Positions 45,116 through 62,036 of a stretch of DNA of 64,000 nt are shown piece by piece. Made by a program: the position numbers and the translations under genes. This stretch comes from Parasponia andersonii (Eukaryota; Streptophyta; Magnoliopsida; Rosales; Cannabaceae): positions 606,257-670,256 of the forward strand of contig JXTB01000079.1 in NCBI GenBank assembly GCA_002914805.1. The letters run 5' to 3'. Within the stretch, counting starts at the first letter, position 1; each line of letters starts with the position of its first letter. The notes beneath the pieces were generated by a model. It was not told where the DNA came from and did not search any database. It saw only the letters and a list, made by a program, of their open reading frames with translations.

Positions 45116-47100
45116 GGAAAAACTAAAAACCTAGGTTTTCCTTTATAACTTCTGGCCAATAAATGAGAGTGATGTGAATGTTAAGAAGACTATATGCCCA
45201 AAGACTAATGTGTTACTAAAAATAATAATTCAGGGACTCAAATACTACAAAAAAATAAAGAAAAGAGTTCGAGGACCTAAGCAATACATTAGGGAAAATT
45301 TACAGATTTTAGGTGATATTATCCCAAGATAGAATCGCCATTAATATTGAAAACAGACCTTTCTTAGCAGTTGAGATAGAATCGCCGAGGTTTAATTAAT
45401 AAACAGAACCCATAAAGAAATATATAAAAGAATACTGATACCAATTCAACTCTTATTCTTCTCATTCTTTCTACAAACATTACACAACAACTCCATTCCA
45501 GCGAATTTGATCAACAAAATCATACTCATTTGCTCAAATCAGTCTATTTGACGTGAGTAAGTTTTATAAAACTTTTTTTTTAAGATTTATTAGTTATTAA
45601 CAATTGATTTTATCCTATAAAATGTTTAGTAATTTTTACAATTAATCACTACAATTCTCAACTGAGTACGTGATTTTGTTAATTTTTGTATTATTTTAGA
45701 TTCTAAATTGATGTAGCATCACATTTTCCTCCTAAGTAAGTAATCTAAATACAATTTGGATCAATTCGAAGTAAGTAATCTTAAATTTTTATTTTAAAAA
45801 ATCTGAAGTTATAAATTGCTTAATTTTAGAAATTTAATTTAGGTAAATGTGTAGTGTAAGATGATTTTGTGTCGATTATATAATAGGTGTTAGCATAAAT
45901 ATGTTGTTAGTTTAACTACATTATCATGAAACAATTAGGTACGTGTGATTTCAATGCAAGTTTAATTATCTATTTTCATATACTTGTACGTTATATAGTT
46001 TATTAAATGAAAAATAGTTTATACTTTGTGTGTATGCAAATAAGAATCTAGTTTTAAAAAAACACGGGTTAAAAAAGTAAGTAAAATATTAGTGACACAT
46101 TTTGTTAAGTTATCAATTGAGTTAAATTTATAAGTTTATTATAATGAAATGTAATACTTTGAGTTGGATATGAAATTTAGGTTAGTAGTGTAAGTGTTTT
46201 TATGGTGGTGGGGGGTAGTCAATTTTTTAAGGGAAACTCTGCCGAATTTTTTAGTGATAAGAAATGGATAAAAGTTGGATGAGAAAGAATATATTATAAA
46301 AAAAGTACGAAGATGGGGTTAAATATTTATTAAGATCCACCAAAGAAAATAATATAGACCCTAATATTACATGTCCATGAGTTAATTGCAGTAATATGAA
46401 GTACATAAAAGATAAACTAGGTGTGCGGGTGTGATTTTTTTATTTTTAATTTTGATTCTTAAATAAACTTTTCTTTTATATCTAACTTTAAATTTTAATT
46501 TTCCAAAGGATTTGTAGATGTAATATATTAATAAGAGATATGAATGCCAAAAAAAGGGACTAAATTGCTAAATAATTGAAATGTTAGTGATCAATAAAGT
46601 AGAATTTATCTCATTCAAATAAATATAAAATTTAAATATTAACTAAAATAAATCAAACCTAAAATTTTAATATAAAATTTAATAATGATCGTTAAACTTT
46701 TAAATTTGTTGTAATTTTTGAATATTTTCTTTTATTGTTTTAATGGATAATGAATTTGTAGGTAAACATAAATTTGAGAAAAGGATTTTATCATTTTAAA
46801 ATGCCTTTCAAAAACAAAAGTTGGATTATCTAATATAGCAAAGCTAAGGTAAACTTTAAATGAATTGTTTTTGTATAAATTGAAAATTTCAAATAAATTT
46901 AACGGTGAAAATTTAAAGTACCAAATCTGATAATAATAATATCTTTTGGCAAAGATTTTGAAGTATATGGAATTAAAAATAGAAAAAGAAACGAAAAGTG
47001 ATAAACCGAATTGGGCTTTTCTCGAAGCCCCGAAGCCGAGTCGGTGTTGGCCTGAAAAAGAGTTAGAATCCAATCTAAATTCGAAACACCAAAACCGTGT
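45116..47100. other. AT-rich intergenic stretch upstream of CDC48
   Basis: No gene recognised. A tatataaaag TATA-like motif (about 45420-45429) is followed by pyrimidine-rich sequence to about 45500 and could be a promoter remnant or LTR remnant, but no partner was found. The word gagatagaatcgcc recurs nearby (45332 and 45382). Confidence 0.45.
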
Positions 47101-47381
47101 ACGGAACACTTATATATGTATATATATATATACATATATATACATACGTAAACGGTGACAGACAACCAAAACTCAGAGATAATTTTCCCTTTTTTTTTAA
47201 AAAATATATATATTTTTTTTCTTGCCAAACAAGTCCAGAATTTCATAGACTCGTATATATCCCTTCCAAGCCCTCGACTTCCTCTGGACCTCTCTCATAT
47301 ACAAAACCTCTTTGGCTTCTTCGCTCAAACACTCTCTCACCTGACCCGATTGTCTGATCTCGAAGAACAAACTCATCCTCC
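47101..47381 (+). promoter_or_regulatory. Proximal promoter and 5' UTR of CDC48
   Basis: A run of TATA-like sequence (tatatatgtatatatatata, about 47110-47145) lies about 240-270 bp before the CDC48 ATG. It is followed by T- and C-rich sequence up to catcctccATGG. Any of several TATA motifs could be used. The leader after about 47220 is CT-rich as in many plant genes. Confidence 0.4.
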
Positions 47382-52874
<5,493 letters not shown>

Positions 52875-53100
52875 GCTGCGTGACTGTTACAATTACCAGT
52901 AACTTTTCTATTTTCTGAAACAATTTAGTTACTAGGTTCTTTAGCACAATGGAAGGAGGCTATCGTTGCTTCTGTTATACTGTCAAATCTGTAGCTTTTA
53001 CCAGCTTAATGTCCAATTTGCATTTCTTAAGTTATTTTGGATGAATGAATTGGAAGGACTAATATTTCGTGGCAGACTCATACGTTGATTAGTTATGTTA

Positions 53101-53267
53101 TTTTATGATCATTATCTGGTTCATGGGAGATGGGGCCTTGGTTAAGTGTTATTTAATAGCGTTACGGTTTATAGTTCTTCCTAGTCATATCATTTTATGA
53201 TCATTATCTGGCTCATGGGAGACGGGGCCTTGGTTAAGTTGTTATCTGATAACGCTACGGTGTATGG
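53101..53267. repeat. 92-bp tandem duplication downstream of CDC48
   Basis: The word ttttatgatcattatctgg occurs at 53101 and 53193. It is followed in both copies by tcatgggaga, ggggccttggttaagt and a tgataacg-like or taatagcg-like segment. Copies differ by a few bases and a 1-bp length change. Non-coding. Confidence 0.88.
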
Positions 53268-54609
53268 TTATTCGAGGGTTGAGCATATATATTCGAGGAG
53301 GCATTATCACATATTCAAAATTGTTGCAATTCAGTTCATATGATATGGGCGGGAGTCGTAATTCTTCGTGCACCATAATGGCAAGTGTTTATGGTACTCA
53401 GGTATCAATAGTAATAGTAGTAGCATCCAGGGCTTGCTTGGATTCGGATACAACTTTGTTTTCTACTTTTTGTTTTGTTTTTTTCTTCTTAAATAAAAGA
53501 TATCTTCAAGCAAGCGTTGCAGTATTTCATCTATTGTTATTTCATCTTTGATCGAGTGCTTGATAGTACGGCCAATCCGATCCAACCCAAAAGATGGATT
53601 GGTTTGGCTCTGACTGTTATTAGTTTTGGGGGAATATACTATTAAATAAGCTGGTCATCCATTTTTTATTTCCTCCTTTACTTTTTCTTTCTTGGATTTT
53701 AACAAAATTAACTAATTTATTTCATTTTAGGGATATTACTAGACATTTTCTTTTTTCTTTCCTTAGATGCTTAACTTCACGTAACTTTAATTTTTGCGAA
53801 TGATGATAGATGAGTCGGTGGTAGATACTTAAATTTTTTTTTATCATTTTTTCCTATTTATCAATTTTATCCACAGTTACATGAGATTTTTTATGGCTGT
53901 TGACTCTGGCTTGGGCCTTTGGCAGTTATTACTCTTTTATTTATTATTCTTTTTTGTATATATGTTCGCATAAAATAAGAGCTTTGCTTGGTATACATTC
54001 TTTATATATTATTTATTTAATTGAACTTTCTAAACTAATCAATAAATTAATTTCTTAACATATATTAGGATTTTTTCATTTTTTTAATTTTCTATTTGGA
54101 AGACCTTTATGAATTCAACACTATCACACCAATAATTTTGGTGGAGAAATTAAGTCTAATATTTACTTAATTGTTTTACATCTTTTCCATATAATTATAC
54201 ATACATTGGCTATCCTTAGAATAAAAAAAAGTTATATGATAAAGAGTTTCTACTAATCAGCCAAACGAGTTTATTGCTGCAACTAACTCATTTGCCTTAG
54301 ACAACAAAATAGTCAATTGATAGCCATGCTTTTTTTTTTTTTTTTCTTATACCCTTAGCTTGTTTTATATTTTTCTTTTTGAGGTTTAATAAAAGTAAAT
54401 AACTTATTTGTTTTAGCGGGGCATAACTGACACTTGCCTGTTTTTTTTTTTCTTTTATTTATCCTAAAAGTTAAGGTAAATTTCATAACTTTTAATATCT
54501 ATTTTTTTTTTTCACATATACTCATAATATATATATATTTTTTGGTTTTAATAAAATCAAGTAACTTTTTTTTTTTTTCGAGGAGCATGACACTTGATTT
54601 TATTTATCC

Positions 54610-54760
54610 TAAAACTTAGTGCAAGTGGTAAGAGCACTCACTATTTAAGATCTCACTCCTAGGTCCGAGTCATATCAAAAGTAGGTGTGAAAGCTTATTA
54701 TCCCTAATAAGGTAGGTGGAGATTAGATAATATTAGTTATTTTCCTCTAATTTAAAATAA
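54610..54760 (+). mobile_element. tRNA-derived SINE candidate
   Basis: An A-box-like segment (tagtgcaagtggtaag, 54618-54633) and a B-box-like segment (ggtccgagtcat, 54662-54673) are about 40 bp apart, as in polymerase III promoters of tRNA-derived SINEs. The insertion interrupts a locally repeated sequence after tttatttatcctaaaa. No A-rich tail or target duplication was firmly identified, so boundaries are approximate. Confidence 0.4.
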
Positions 54761-55224
54761 ATAAAAGTCATTAGTTAAGTTCCACTTTTTTTTTGTATAA
54801 GAAATAAACACTCGATTTTATTTATCCTAAAAGTTAAGGTTAATTTCATACTTTTATTTTACAAGTAGTTCCTGTCATACACTTAAATATATGTGTTTAT
54901 AAAGGTGATATGATTCTATAAGCTTTTCAGGTGATCACGAGAGACTCATCCTAATCGTTAAAAGAAAAAGAAGAAAAAAAAAAACTTAGAAACGTCTCAA
55001 TTTTTTAAAATTACTTTATCTTTTTGTTGTAGTCCCATAAATTCCTTTTTTTTTTTTTTTTCCAGATAAAGACAATCTTCAATTACAAAATAAACACAGA
55101 GGATTACAGTTTCAAACTCCTCAAAAAAAAAATAACGAAAAGTGGATTACAAATACAACAATAATAAGAATTGTGGGCTACCATAGTTCCCCAAGAGAAT
55201 AAAATAATAATGACCACCAACAAA

Positions 55225-55477
55225 TAGAGGTGATAAAATAAGTGGGTTGGAGTGGCCCGTAAAAGTAAAAATAAAGCATTGCCCAACCCGTTGGCCTGCC
55301 TAGGCCAAGACCAAGCGGGCCGACCCGTTTCACCCTGTGCTCGGCATGTTTTCTTTTAAACAATTCTGAGCTCTAAAAAAAATTACAATAACAAGGCCCT
55401 GGACATAGCCGGCCTGCGAGCCAGGGTAAATGGGCTACGAATCGGCCCATTAAGCTTGACCTGAATTGCCGCCTCTA
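55225..55477. mobile_element. hAT-like MITE, 253 bp
   Basis: Unlike its AT-rich surroundings the element is GC-rich inside (gcgggccgacccgttt, ggcctgcctaggcc). Its left end tagaggtgataaaat pairs with the right end, whose reverse complement is tagaggcggcaattc. The 8 bp before (ccaacaaa) and after (ccgataaa) agree at 6 of 8 positions, with two transitions. That fits an aged 8-bp hAT target duplication. It encodes nothing. Confidence 0.68.
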
Positions 55478-57529
55478 CCGATAAATAGTTGCCTTTATCT
55501 ACTACTCAACTGTATTCTTGGTATGTAGAGACTATGATTTTAATACTAAAAGAGATCTACAACTGTTGAAAAGAAAAAATAACCTATTTGCATTATAGAT
55601 CTAAATTTTTTTAAAAATCTCAGATTCAAAATATAGTAAACAGAATTTAGACCCATACAGATTAAAGATCAAGTGGTGCAAAATTCACATAAAGATTGTA
55701 CTACAATCAAATCTAAATTTGGAGTTTTTAGAAAATTAAAAGAAAAAAATCATTTCATTCCCAAAAAAGAAGGGAAAATACAAGAGGAGGAGAAGAGGCT
55801 AAAAAAGGAGATCAAACCACCCTTTCTGTAGCCTCTTGTGAGAGATATGACAAGAGTTTTTTGAGAAAGAAAAAGAACGAAGGCTAGAGTTTTTTGAGAG
55901 AAAAAAAGAGTTTTACATATACATATATTTGAAAAAAGAGCTTAATTCCCCCTAGTTTTTGGAATAACCAGAAAAACAATATGAAATTGACAAATCAAAG
56001 AGCCTTTTATGGGAAAATTTGATTACATATGGTAAAATTTTGAAAAAAAATTGAAAAAAATACTAGATTCTAATTTTTTCTTTTGAAAAATAATAAGAAA
56101 ATATTATTTTTAAAAATATTTAGAAAAATATGACTTTTTACAAACTGATCAGTTATTTGACGTAAGGAGTATGTTTATCTCAAGTAACCTTGGTCATCCC
56201 ACAAGTAATCCGATTGGTTACTTTGAGTACTTTTGAAAGTACTAATTTTGAAGAAGAAAATGACGATTTTCTAACTACATTTTAAAAGTATTATTTCTAA
56301 ATATATTTTAAAAATAACGTATTTTTAAATAAATTCGAGATTTTTCAATAAATACAGTTCATCCGGAATTTTAAAAATTTTCAGGCTTTGGAACTGTTTT
56401 TTTTTTTTGGTAAGAAGCCTTTTATTTATTTATTTTTTCATTTCTGTTTTCAAAAGTTCAATTAGTAACCTTAGAGGTGCATGGCGGGTAACTTGATATT
56501 CAAAATTGATGTAGTTACACGTGACCAATGATCTCGCCAAATGTTGAAAATATATAAAAATTTACAATTTCTAGCATTTATTGGATTGCAGTTGCACTCA
56601 TAATTTCCCAAACTCACGAGTATGGTAGAGACTGTAAATTATAAAGTAGAAATCTGTTATGTGTTAGATATTCAGGTCAACTGGGCTATTTGCTAAAATA
56701 TCCGCAGATCTTAGCGGTCGGTTGTCTGTCCACATTTATGTTGGGTCTTGGGCCTTGGGCCTTGGCCTTGACGTTGTTTAAGGGGCCCAATGTGCCTGCT
56801 CAAAATATTTGAAAGTCCGTTTTTTTTTTTCGAAAGATTTATATGAGCATTTTTTCTTTTTCTTTTTTCAATCCTAGAATACTAATATTGGTATGCATAA
56901 AAACTTGGACTTTGATGATTGATCACCTTTCTAATCGGTGATGGTGCGATCAATATTCGAGTGGTAGGACTTGAATTCTTCTGAACCTTTGGAGTCCAAA
57001 CACAAAAATAGATTAATGGCATCCAACCACGTAGTGGATTGGCAAATCTAAAAAGAAGTCGAGAAAAAAAAAATGAAATAAAGGGGACCAAATTTGGCTG
57101 ATTTTTCGATCATGGTATTATGGATTCAAATCAATCACATTTGTATTCCATCTAATTCGGGCCAATTATACCTGCATGTCAATTGGCACTCGATAAAACA
57201 TACATACACAATCACACTTAAAACTTCACAATTAAACAGAACTTTGGGGTCCAAAAACGTTTCCACCTTCGTTATAACATAATTAACTTCAAAAAAATAA
57301 TAACAAAGGCACATATAGAACATAATATAATCATATGATTAACTCTCATAATATATATATATATATATTTCACTCCGATGGAAACCATATTCATATCTCC
57401 ATAATTCATCATTTTCAAGGCGAAAATTTCCCATGTACAAAAGAGGAGTCCGTTACCAACTCAACTAGCTGGCACCGTCATGCATGAAAAATCCCTAACA
57501 CCCTTCAAGGACACATCCCTAACCATCCA
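55478..57529. other. Intergenic stretch, no gene seen
   Basis: AT-rich DNA with several A- and T-runs. A moderately GC-rich patch (56700-56790: cttgggccttgggccttggcc) contains short internal repeats. The last few hundred bases (to 57530) should include the 3' UTR of the minus-strand peptide gene. An (AT)n run lies at 57349-57368. Confidence 0.5.
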
Positions 57530-57877
57530 TCAATGTTTCTTGGACTTGGCATGCTTGCTAGAAGAGCAACCGGGAGATAAGGCGCCGAGCGGGTGGTAGT
57601 TCACAAACCGGCTAGGAGCCGAGGCATGGCGGAACCCTTTTGGGAGGCAACCCTTGAATTCCCTCCCCCGGAAAACCTGATTCTGACCCGGGTTTAGGTG
57701 GGGCCTCAAGCTGACATAATCTTGATCAGCATCGGTGACTAAAGGCCTAACCACGGTGCTGGGAGCACTAGAAGGAATGGCTCTACCAGCCATTGAAACA
57801 TCAAAAGAAGACAGTAACAACAATATTATAGAATATAAGAGTATCATAACGTAGAGAGAATAATTCATAGACATCAC
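57530..57877 (-). CDS. Small secreted peptide precursor, IDA-like architecture
   Basis: An intronless 115-residue protein. Residues 5-29 form a hydrophobic signal peptide (NYSLYVMILLYSIILLLLSS) with likely cleavage near SMAG/RA. The mature part is basic and Pro/Ser-rich. Near the C-terminus it reads CLPKGFRHASAPSRFVNYHPLG (77-98; Cys77 and Cys104 could pair), then a Lys-rich tail SSSKHAKSKKH. The spacing LPKG...SAPS(R/K)..N recalls plant IDA/IDL abscission-signalling precursors (core PIPPSAPSKRHN), but the PIPP segment is replaced. A second SSAPST motif sits at 36-41. TATAAATA at 58018-58011 gives a normal promoter distance of about 140 bp. Three Mets (1, 2, 4) could start; all keep the signal. 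The family is not firmly recognised and a ligand role is inference. Confidence 0.75.
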   Translation of the reverse strand: MMSMNYSLYVMILLYSIILLLLSSFDVSMAGRAIPSSAPSTVVRPLVTDADQDYVSLRPHLNPGQNQVFRGREFKGCLPKGFRHASAPSRFVNYHPLGALSPGCSSSKHAKSKKH

Positions 57878-58010
57878 AATTATAATAATAATAGTAATAT
57901 TGAAAAGGAAGAAGTGTGTACGTATAGTTTTATGATTTTAGAGGAAGAAAAAAAAAGGAGAGAAGATTTGATTTTTGTTGGTGGGAAAGTTTGTGGGAGA
58001 GGGAGAGGTG

Positions 58011-58018
58011 TATTTATA
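58011..58018 (-). promoter_or_regulatory. TATA box of the secreted-peptide gene
   Basis: TATAAATA on the minus strand, about 135 bp upstream of the ATG at 57877, followed by CT-rich leader sequence (CACCTCTCCCTCTCCC). The position is consistent with a short plant 5' UTR of about 100 nt. Confidence 0.55.
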
Positions 58019-58099
58019 AGAAGAGAGGTGTGGTTTTAAAGAAGTGGGGGGGTTTAATAAATAGGCTCGTGAGTTAGCTGACGAACAAGGCAGCTAGCT

Positions 58100-61000
58100 C
58101 ATTTTTTTTGGGTGAGTTGGGTGCGGTGGGTGCTGTTAATGTTTTTTACGATGTGGAGAAAGGCAAAGTGAGAGAATGCCCGTGAGTTTGTGTTATTACA
58201 AACCCCTTAGCTACAGTATATCGTTTCCATTCAATATATTGGCTATTCAAATCTACATATACGCAGTGAATTTATTTTATTTATTGCGTTTATATATTTC
58301 GAGTAGTGACGAAACAAGGGTTTTTAAATAGTATAGTTTTGATGATGTGCTGAAGAAAGCTGGTTTTGGGTTCCGTCGTAATCAGTAATTTCCTTGGTGA
58401 AATTATGGGGTGGAGTTAAAGAGGTTCGGAGGAAATTGAAGAGTGAAAAACCAAACAAAATAAGTTAAGAAAAAAAAAGAGAAAAATTCCCCTCTTATAT
58501 TAAATGGAACAATTATTTACGTTTGTGCACAATACTTGCATGCTTATTAAATGTACAATAAATAAATTAAATATTAGATTTTTAATAACGTGGAAAAACT
58601 TTTATTTATACATTGCAAAAATGCAGAGAAAATTTTGACAATTTTGGGAGTATAGTCGAGTTATCACCGTTTCACACCATGTAGTAATGTGAGGATAATA
58701 TGAATCTAAAATTTGTAGAGAAGTTGTATAATAATCCATGCATGTGATAATGTGAAACTCGTTTAAATCCACGAATTATATATAGAGATAATAAAATTCA
58801 GACTACATATGACAGTGTTTGGAGTACAGCCAACAAGTCTTTAGACAATATAGTTATAGGACCTTTACACGTACGGTTTTGTCAATAAAATGATAAATAT
58901 TCTTCCAGGGTGTATTGTACTCCTAATGGGTCCTTAACAATAATATATATGTGATCAGGGCATTGAAAAGTTGAAATTATGCTACCATACGCGATAAGCC
59001 CGTTTTTCTTTTTTCCTTTATTTTTTTTTTTCCATAAAATATGTCACTTATGGCTTTAATATGAATAGTTGAGCTTGTGGTTTTTAATGCTCATAAGTGC
59101 TTTTAGTGTTTGGTAGGACTACGTTACGTGTAAAATCAAAACATATGAAGGATTTCATTAAACAATATCTACCCTATAAAAATATTTCTCGTATTACATA
59201 AAACAATAGGATTCAGAAAGATTCAACAACTTTCTTGGGGAAGTTACTTAGTTAAGGTTTTCTATCGTGCGCATGCATATACACAACACCCTATTTATAA
59301 GTAGATGTATTCTAAATAGTAATAAATGTCAATTTATATATGTGTAATGAAATGCAAACTTTACAGAAGAGGAAACGTACAGTAGAGTAGTATAATTTTC
59401 TCTATTTGAAAATTCTGGTTTAATTCCGATTAATAAGACACGTGAAATGTTGTAAACACAAAAGATCCGGTAAAATCTCTTTAACATTGAATTAAATGGA
59501 ATCACATTATCATGAAAAGAAGTAATGGAAAGAAAGACTCCACACAGAGAACAAAATAATGAACAGAGTAACACGTAGTGGCAGATGTGTAATTGTGAGC
59601 ATAATTCAAGGCAAAGCTGATAGCAGGGCTTTGTAGCGAAGGATAAGAAACTGGGATAGCGGGAGGCAACAAATGAATACTAAAGGGAACTGTCATCGTT
59701 TAGTTAGGCAAACACAGTAAATAATGAAACTCGCTGTGCACCCTTACTCATCATTTTCTGCCATTTCTAAGAGTAAGTTATCTATATCATAATAATTGTT
59801 GTCACTTATTTCTACTTTTAACTACCAAACAATAATAACAACTTCAAATTTTCTTAGCTGTTATGAGCACCTGCGCATCTTTTTTTTCAACCATTAAATA
59901 CCCTAGTTATTGTATTGTGTATATGTATATAGTATATATGGTTATTTTGGCAGATGGATAATGAAGGTAGTTGATACTTGACAAGCATTTCTTACAGTTA
60001 GGAGATAAACTAGGAAGCCAATAATCAAGTGCCCATTACAGGTTGAGCTACTGGGGTTTTAGATTTGAGCATTTGAGGGAATTTTAGGAGGTGGGTTCTT
60101 GTGATTAAGTGATACCACCATACGTATTCATTGTAATCTTTCATGGAGGAAGGTTTCTGTTGTAATGGGTTCTCATAATTAAAGGCAAAAAGAATTGGTT
60201 TCCCTTGTTTATGTGTGTGATTTTTTCCAGACCGTTTAAGAGTTGTTGTGGTGTTTTAAGGGGAACCCATATTTGGGGACACCAGAATTAATGTTAAAAC
60301 TTTAATGCATTGATTAATCTTTATGGCATGGTGCCTTCTTCTTCTTCTTTTTTTTTTTTTTAAATAAAAAATAAAAAAAGAGGAGGGAAAAGTAATTTCA
60401 TGCCTGACAGTTAGGTCCTCTTTTTTTTAGAAGTGATTTACTTTGTTTAGATAACCATGTTTGTTTCCACTGCTATTGCGGCTTTAAGTTCTTTGTTGAG
60501 ACTTGGGAGGCAATATCATTAAAGGAGATGAAGAATAGAAGCAAGAGGAGTGGGACCACTGTGTGTTTAAGTTGAAACTTTGTATAAATGTGTACCATGA
60601 ATGAAATTAAAGGGTTGATAAAACGTTTTGATTTTGGGTTCTTCCTTTCAGGCTGTATTTCTGGCCCAACTAGATTTTTATGGTTGAAGAGAATTGGATT
60701 TCGGGTTGTAGTATAATTGAATCCTTCACATGCATTTTGTGTGGTTCCTGGACTTACAAGGGAACATGTGAAGGCTAGGATTCTAACATTTGAGTTACTG
60801 TAAAGATGTAAAGTAGGAAATTCTGTACCTCCTTGTCTGGTTATAATATTATGATATTGCGGATTTTGTTAAGGCTAGTTTTAGAAGTATTTCATTTTGA
60901 GCTCCACTGGATCAGCCAATCCAACCTACTCCTTGCAAACTAAGGATTAACACAAATAAGTTATGAATAACAGATGACCCCTCAATGTTTATTCTGTTCT

Positions 61001-62036
61001 CTCATAGTTTCATTTAAGTAACAGCAAATGGAAAGTCGCTATGTATTGACTGAAGTGTTGGTGTACAAATCTAATTCGAGATTGAACCAAGGTATTTTAT
61101 GCTTTCTAATAATTGGCTGAGAAACAATGCCTCCAAAAATGTTGAATTTTGGAGATATTATCACATGAAGAGGCATTCTAGGCTGAATTTCTTGTCAGAT
61201 TATCTTGCTTTTTAGGAAGTTTTTTTAGAAGAAGCAAAGGTTAAATCTTAAGCACATTCTCGTTGACCTTACCATATGTCATATGAGTAATTGAACTCCG
61301 AACTACACTCACTCTTGCATGTATTCCTACTTTCCTAGGTAGATACTGTTTTGTTGTCTCTAAAAAAATGTTCTTTTAAGTTGATAATTCTGGAATATAA
61401 TGACAAAGCTCATGCCCTTGCTGATAGAGAGATATCATCAACGTTTCTGTATTATCAGCATTGGTTGTGGTTTAGTTAATGAATTTTTAAGTTTAACATC
61501 TTTTAAAATTTACTTGAACAGGGGAGTTGGTCTCCATTAAACTTCATGTTTAAATTTGATTGTTGCATTATCATTACCTTTATATTTCTGTTCTTCCAGA
61601 ACTAAAATTTCAAATGTTGTAGGTTGGTTTTCCTACCAAATACTTCTCCTCGTAATCAACCATCAAGTATCAATGCACCAGATACTATTTCATTTATGGT
61701 TTCAATATTACTTTCTTGAGTCTGTATTTGAGTGGCATAAATATGAGTTTGGAATGTACTATCATAGCATGCTTTTTACATGACTCATTCAGGCCTCAGA
61801 ATGCTTGGTATTCGATTGATAGTAAAACTATAGTCTTAAGTACAATGGGGAATCAACCTTGTCACATACCTACATTCAAAAAGAGGGCTTGTGCTATTAG
61901 TTGAGACTTTTTTTGGGGTTCATATTATATGCCTTTCTTTATGTAGTTGTGCTGTGATGAATCCTTATCTAGCTAATATTGCAGCTGAGTTGGTCATCTT
62001 GAATTCACTGGATCCTGGTTTTGTTTTTCAGTTGAT
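58100..62036. other. Intergenic stretch and possible upstream exons of the zinc-finger gene
   Basis: About 3.9 kb without a convincing reading frame. Contains poly-T (60346-60361) and other low-complexity tracts. Because ttgtttttcag lies only six bases before the ATG at 62037, a spliced 5' UTR exon of the downstream gene probably lies somewhere in this stretch, but I could not locate it. Frames such as 61556-61904 look like chance. Confidence 0.45.

Larger units (their letters stand above)
52875..55224. other. CDC48 3' UTR and AT/T-rich intergenic DNA
   Basis: The first few hundred bases after the stop should be CDC48 3' UTR. Then come a 92-bp tandem duplication and T-rich DNA. From 54370 to 54860 a diverged repeat recurs, with the phrase tttatttatcctaaaa at 54455, 54600 and 54818, interrupted after the second copy by a SINE candidate. 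No gene is seen. Confidence 0.5.

Noticed and set aside
45290-45560. Promoter-like TATATAAAAG followed by a pyrimidine-rich leader
   Set aside because: No coding region or second LTR follows, so it is recorded only as a possible remnant.
46732-47246. Minus-strand frames upstream of CDC48
   Set aside because: They overlap the AT-rich promoter region and translate TATA repeats; no family was recognised.
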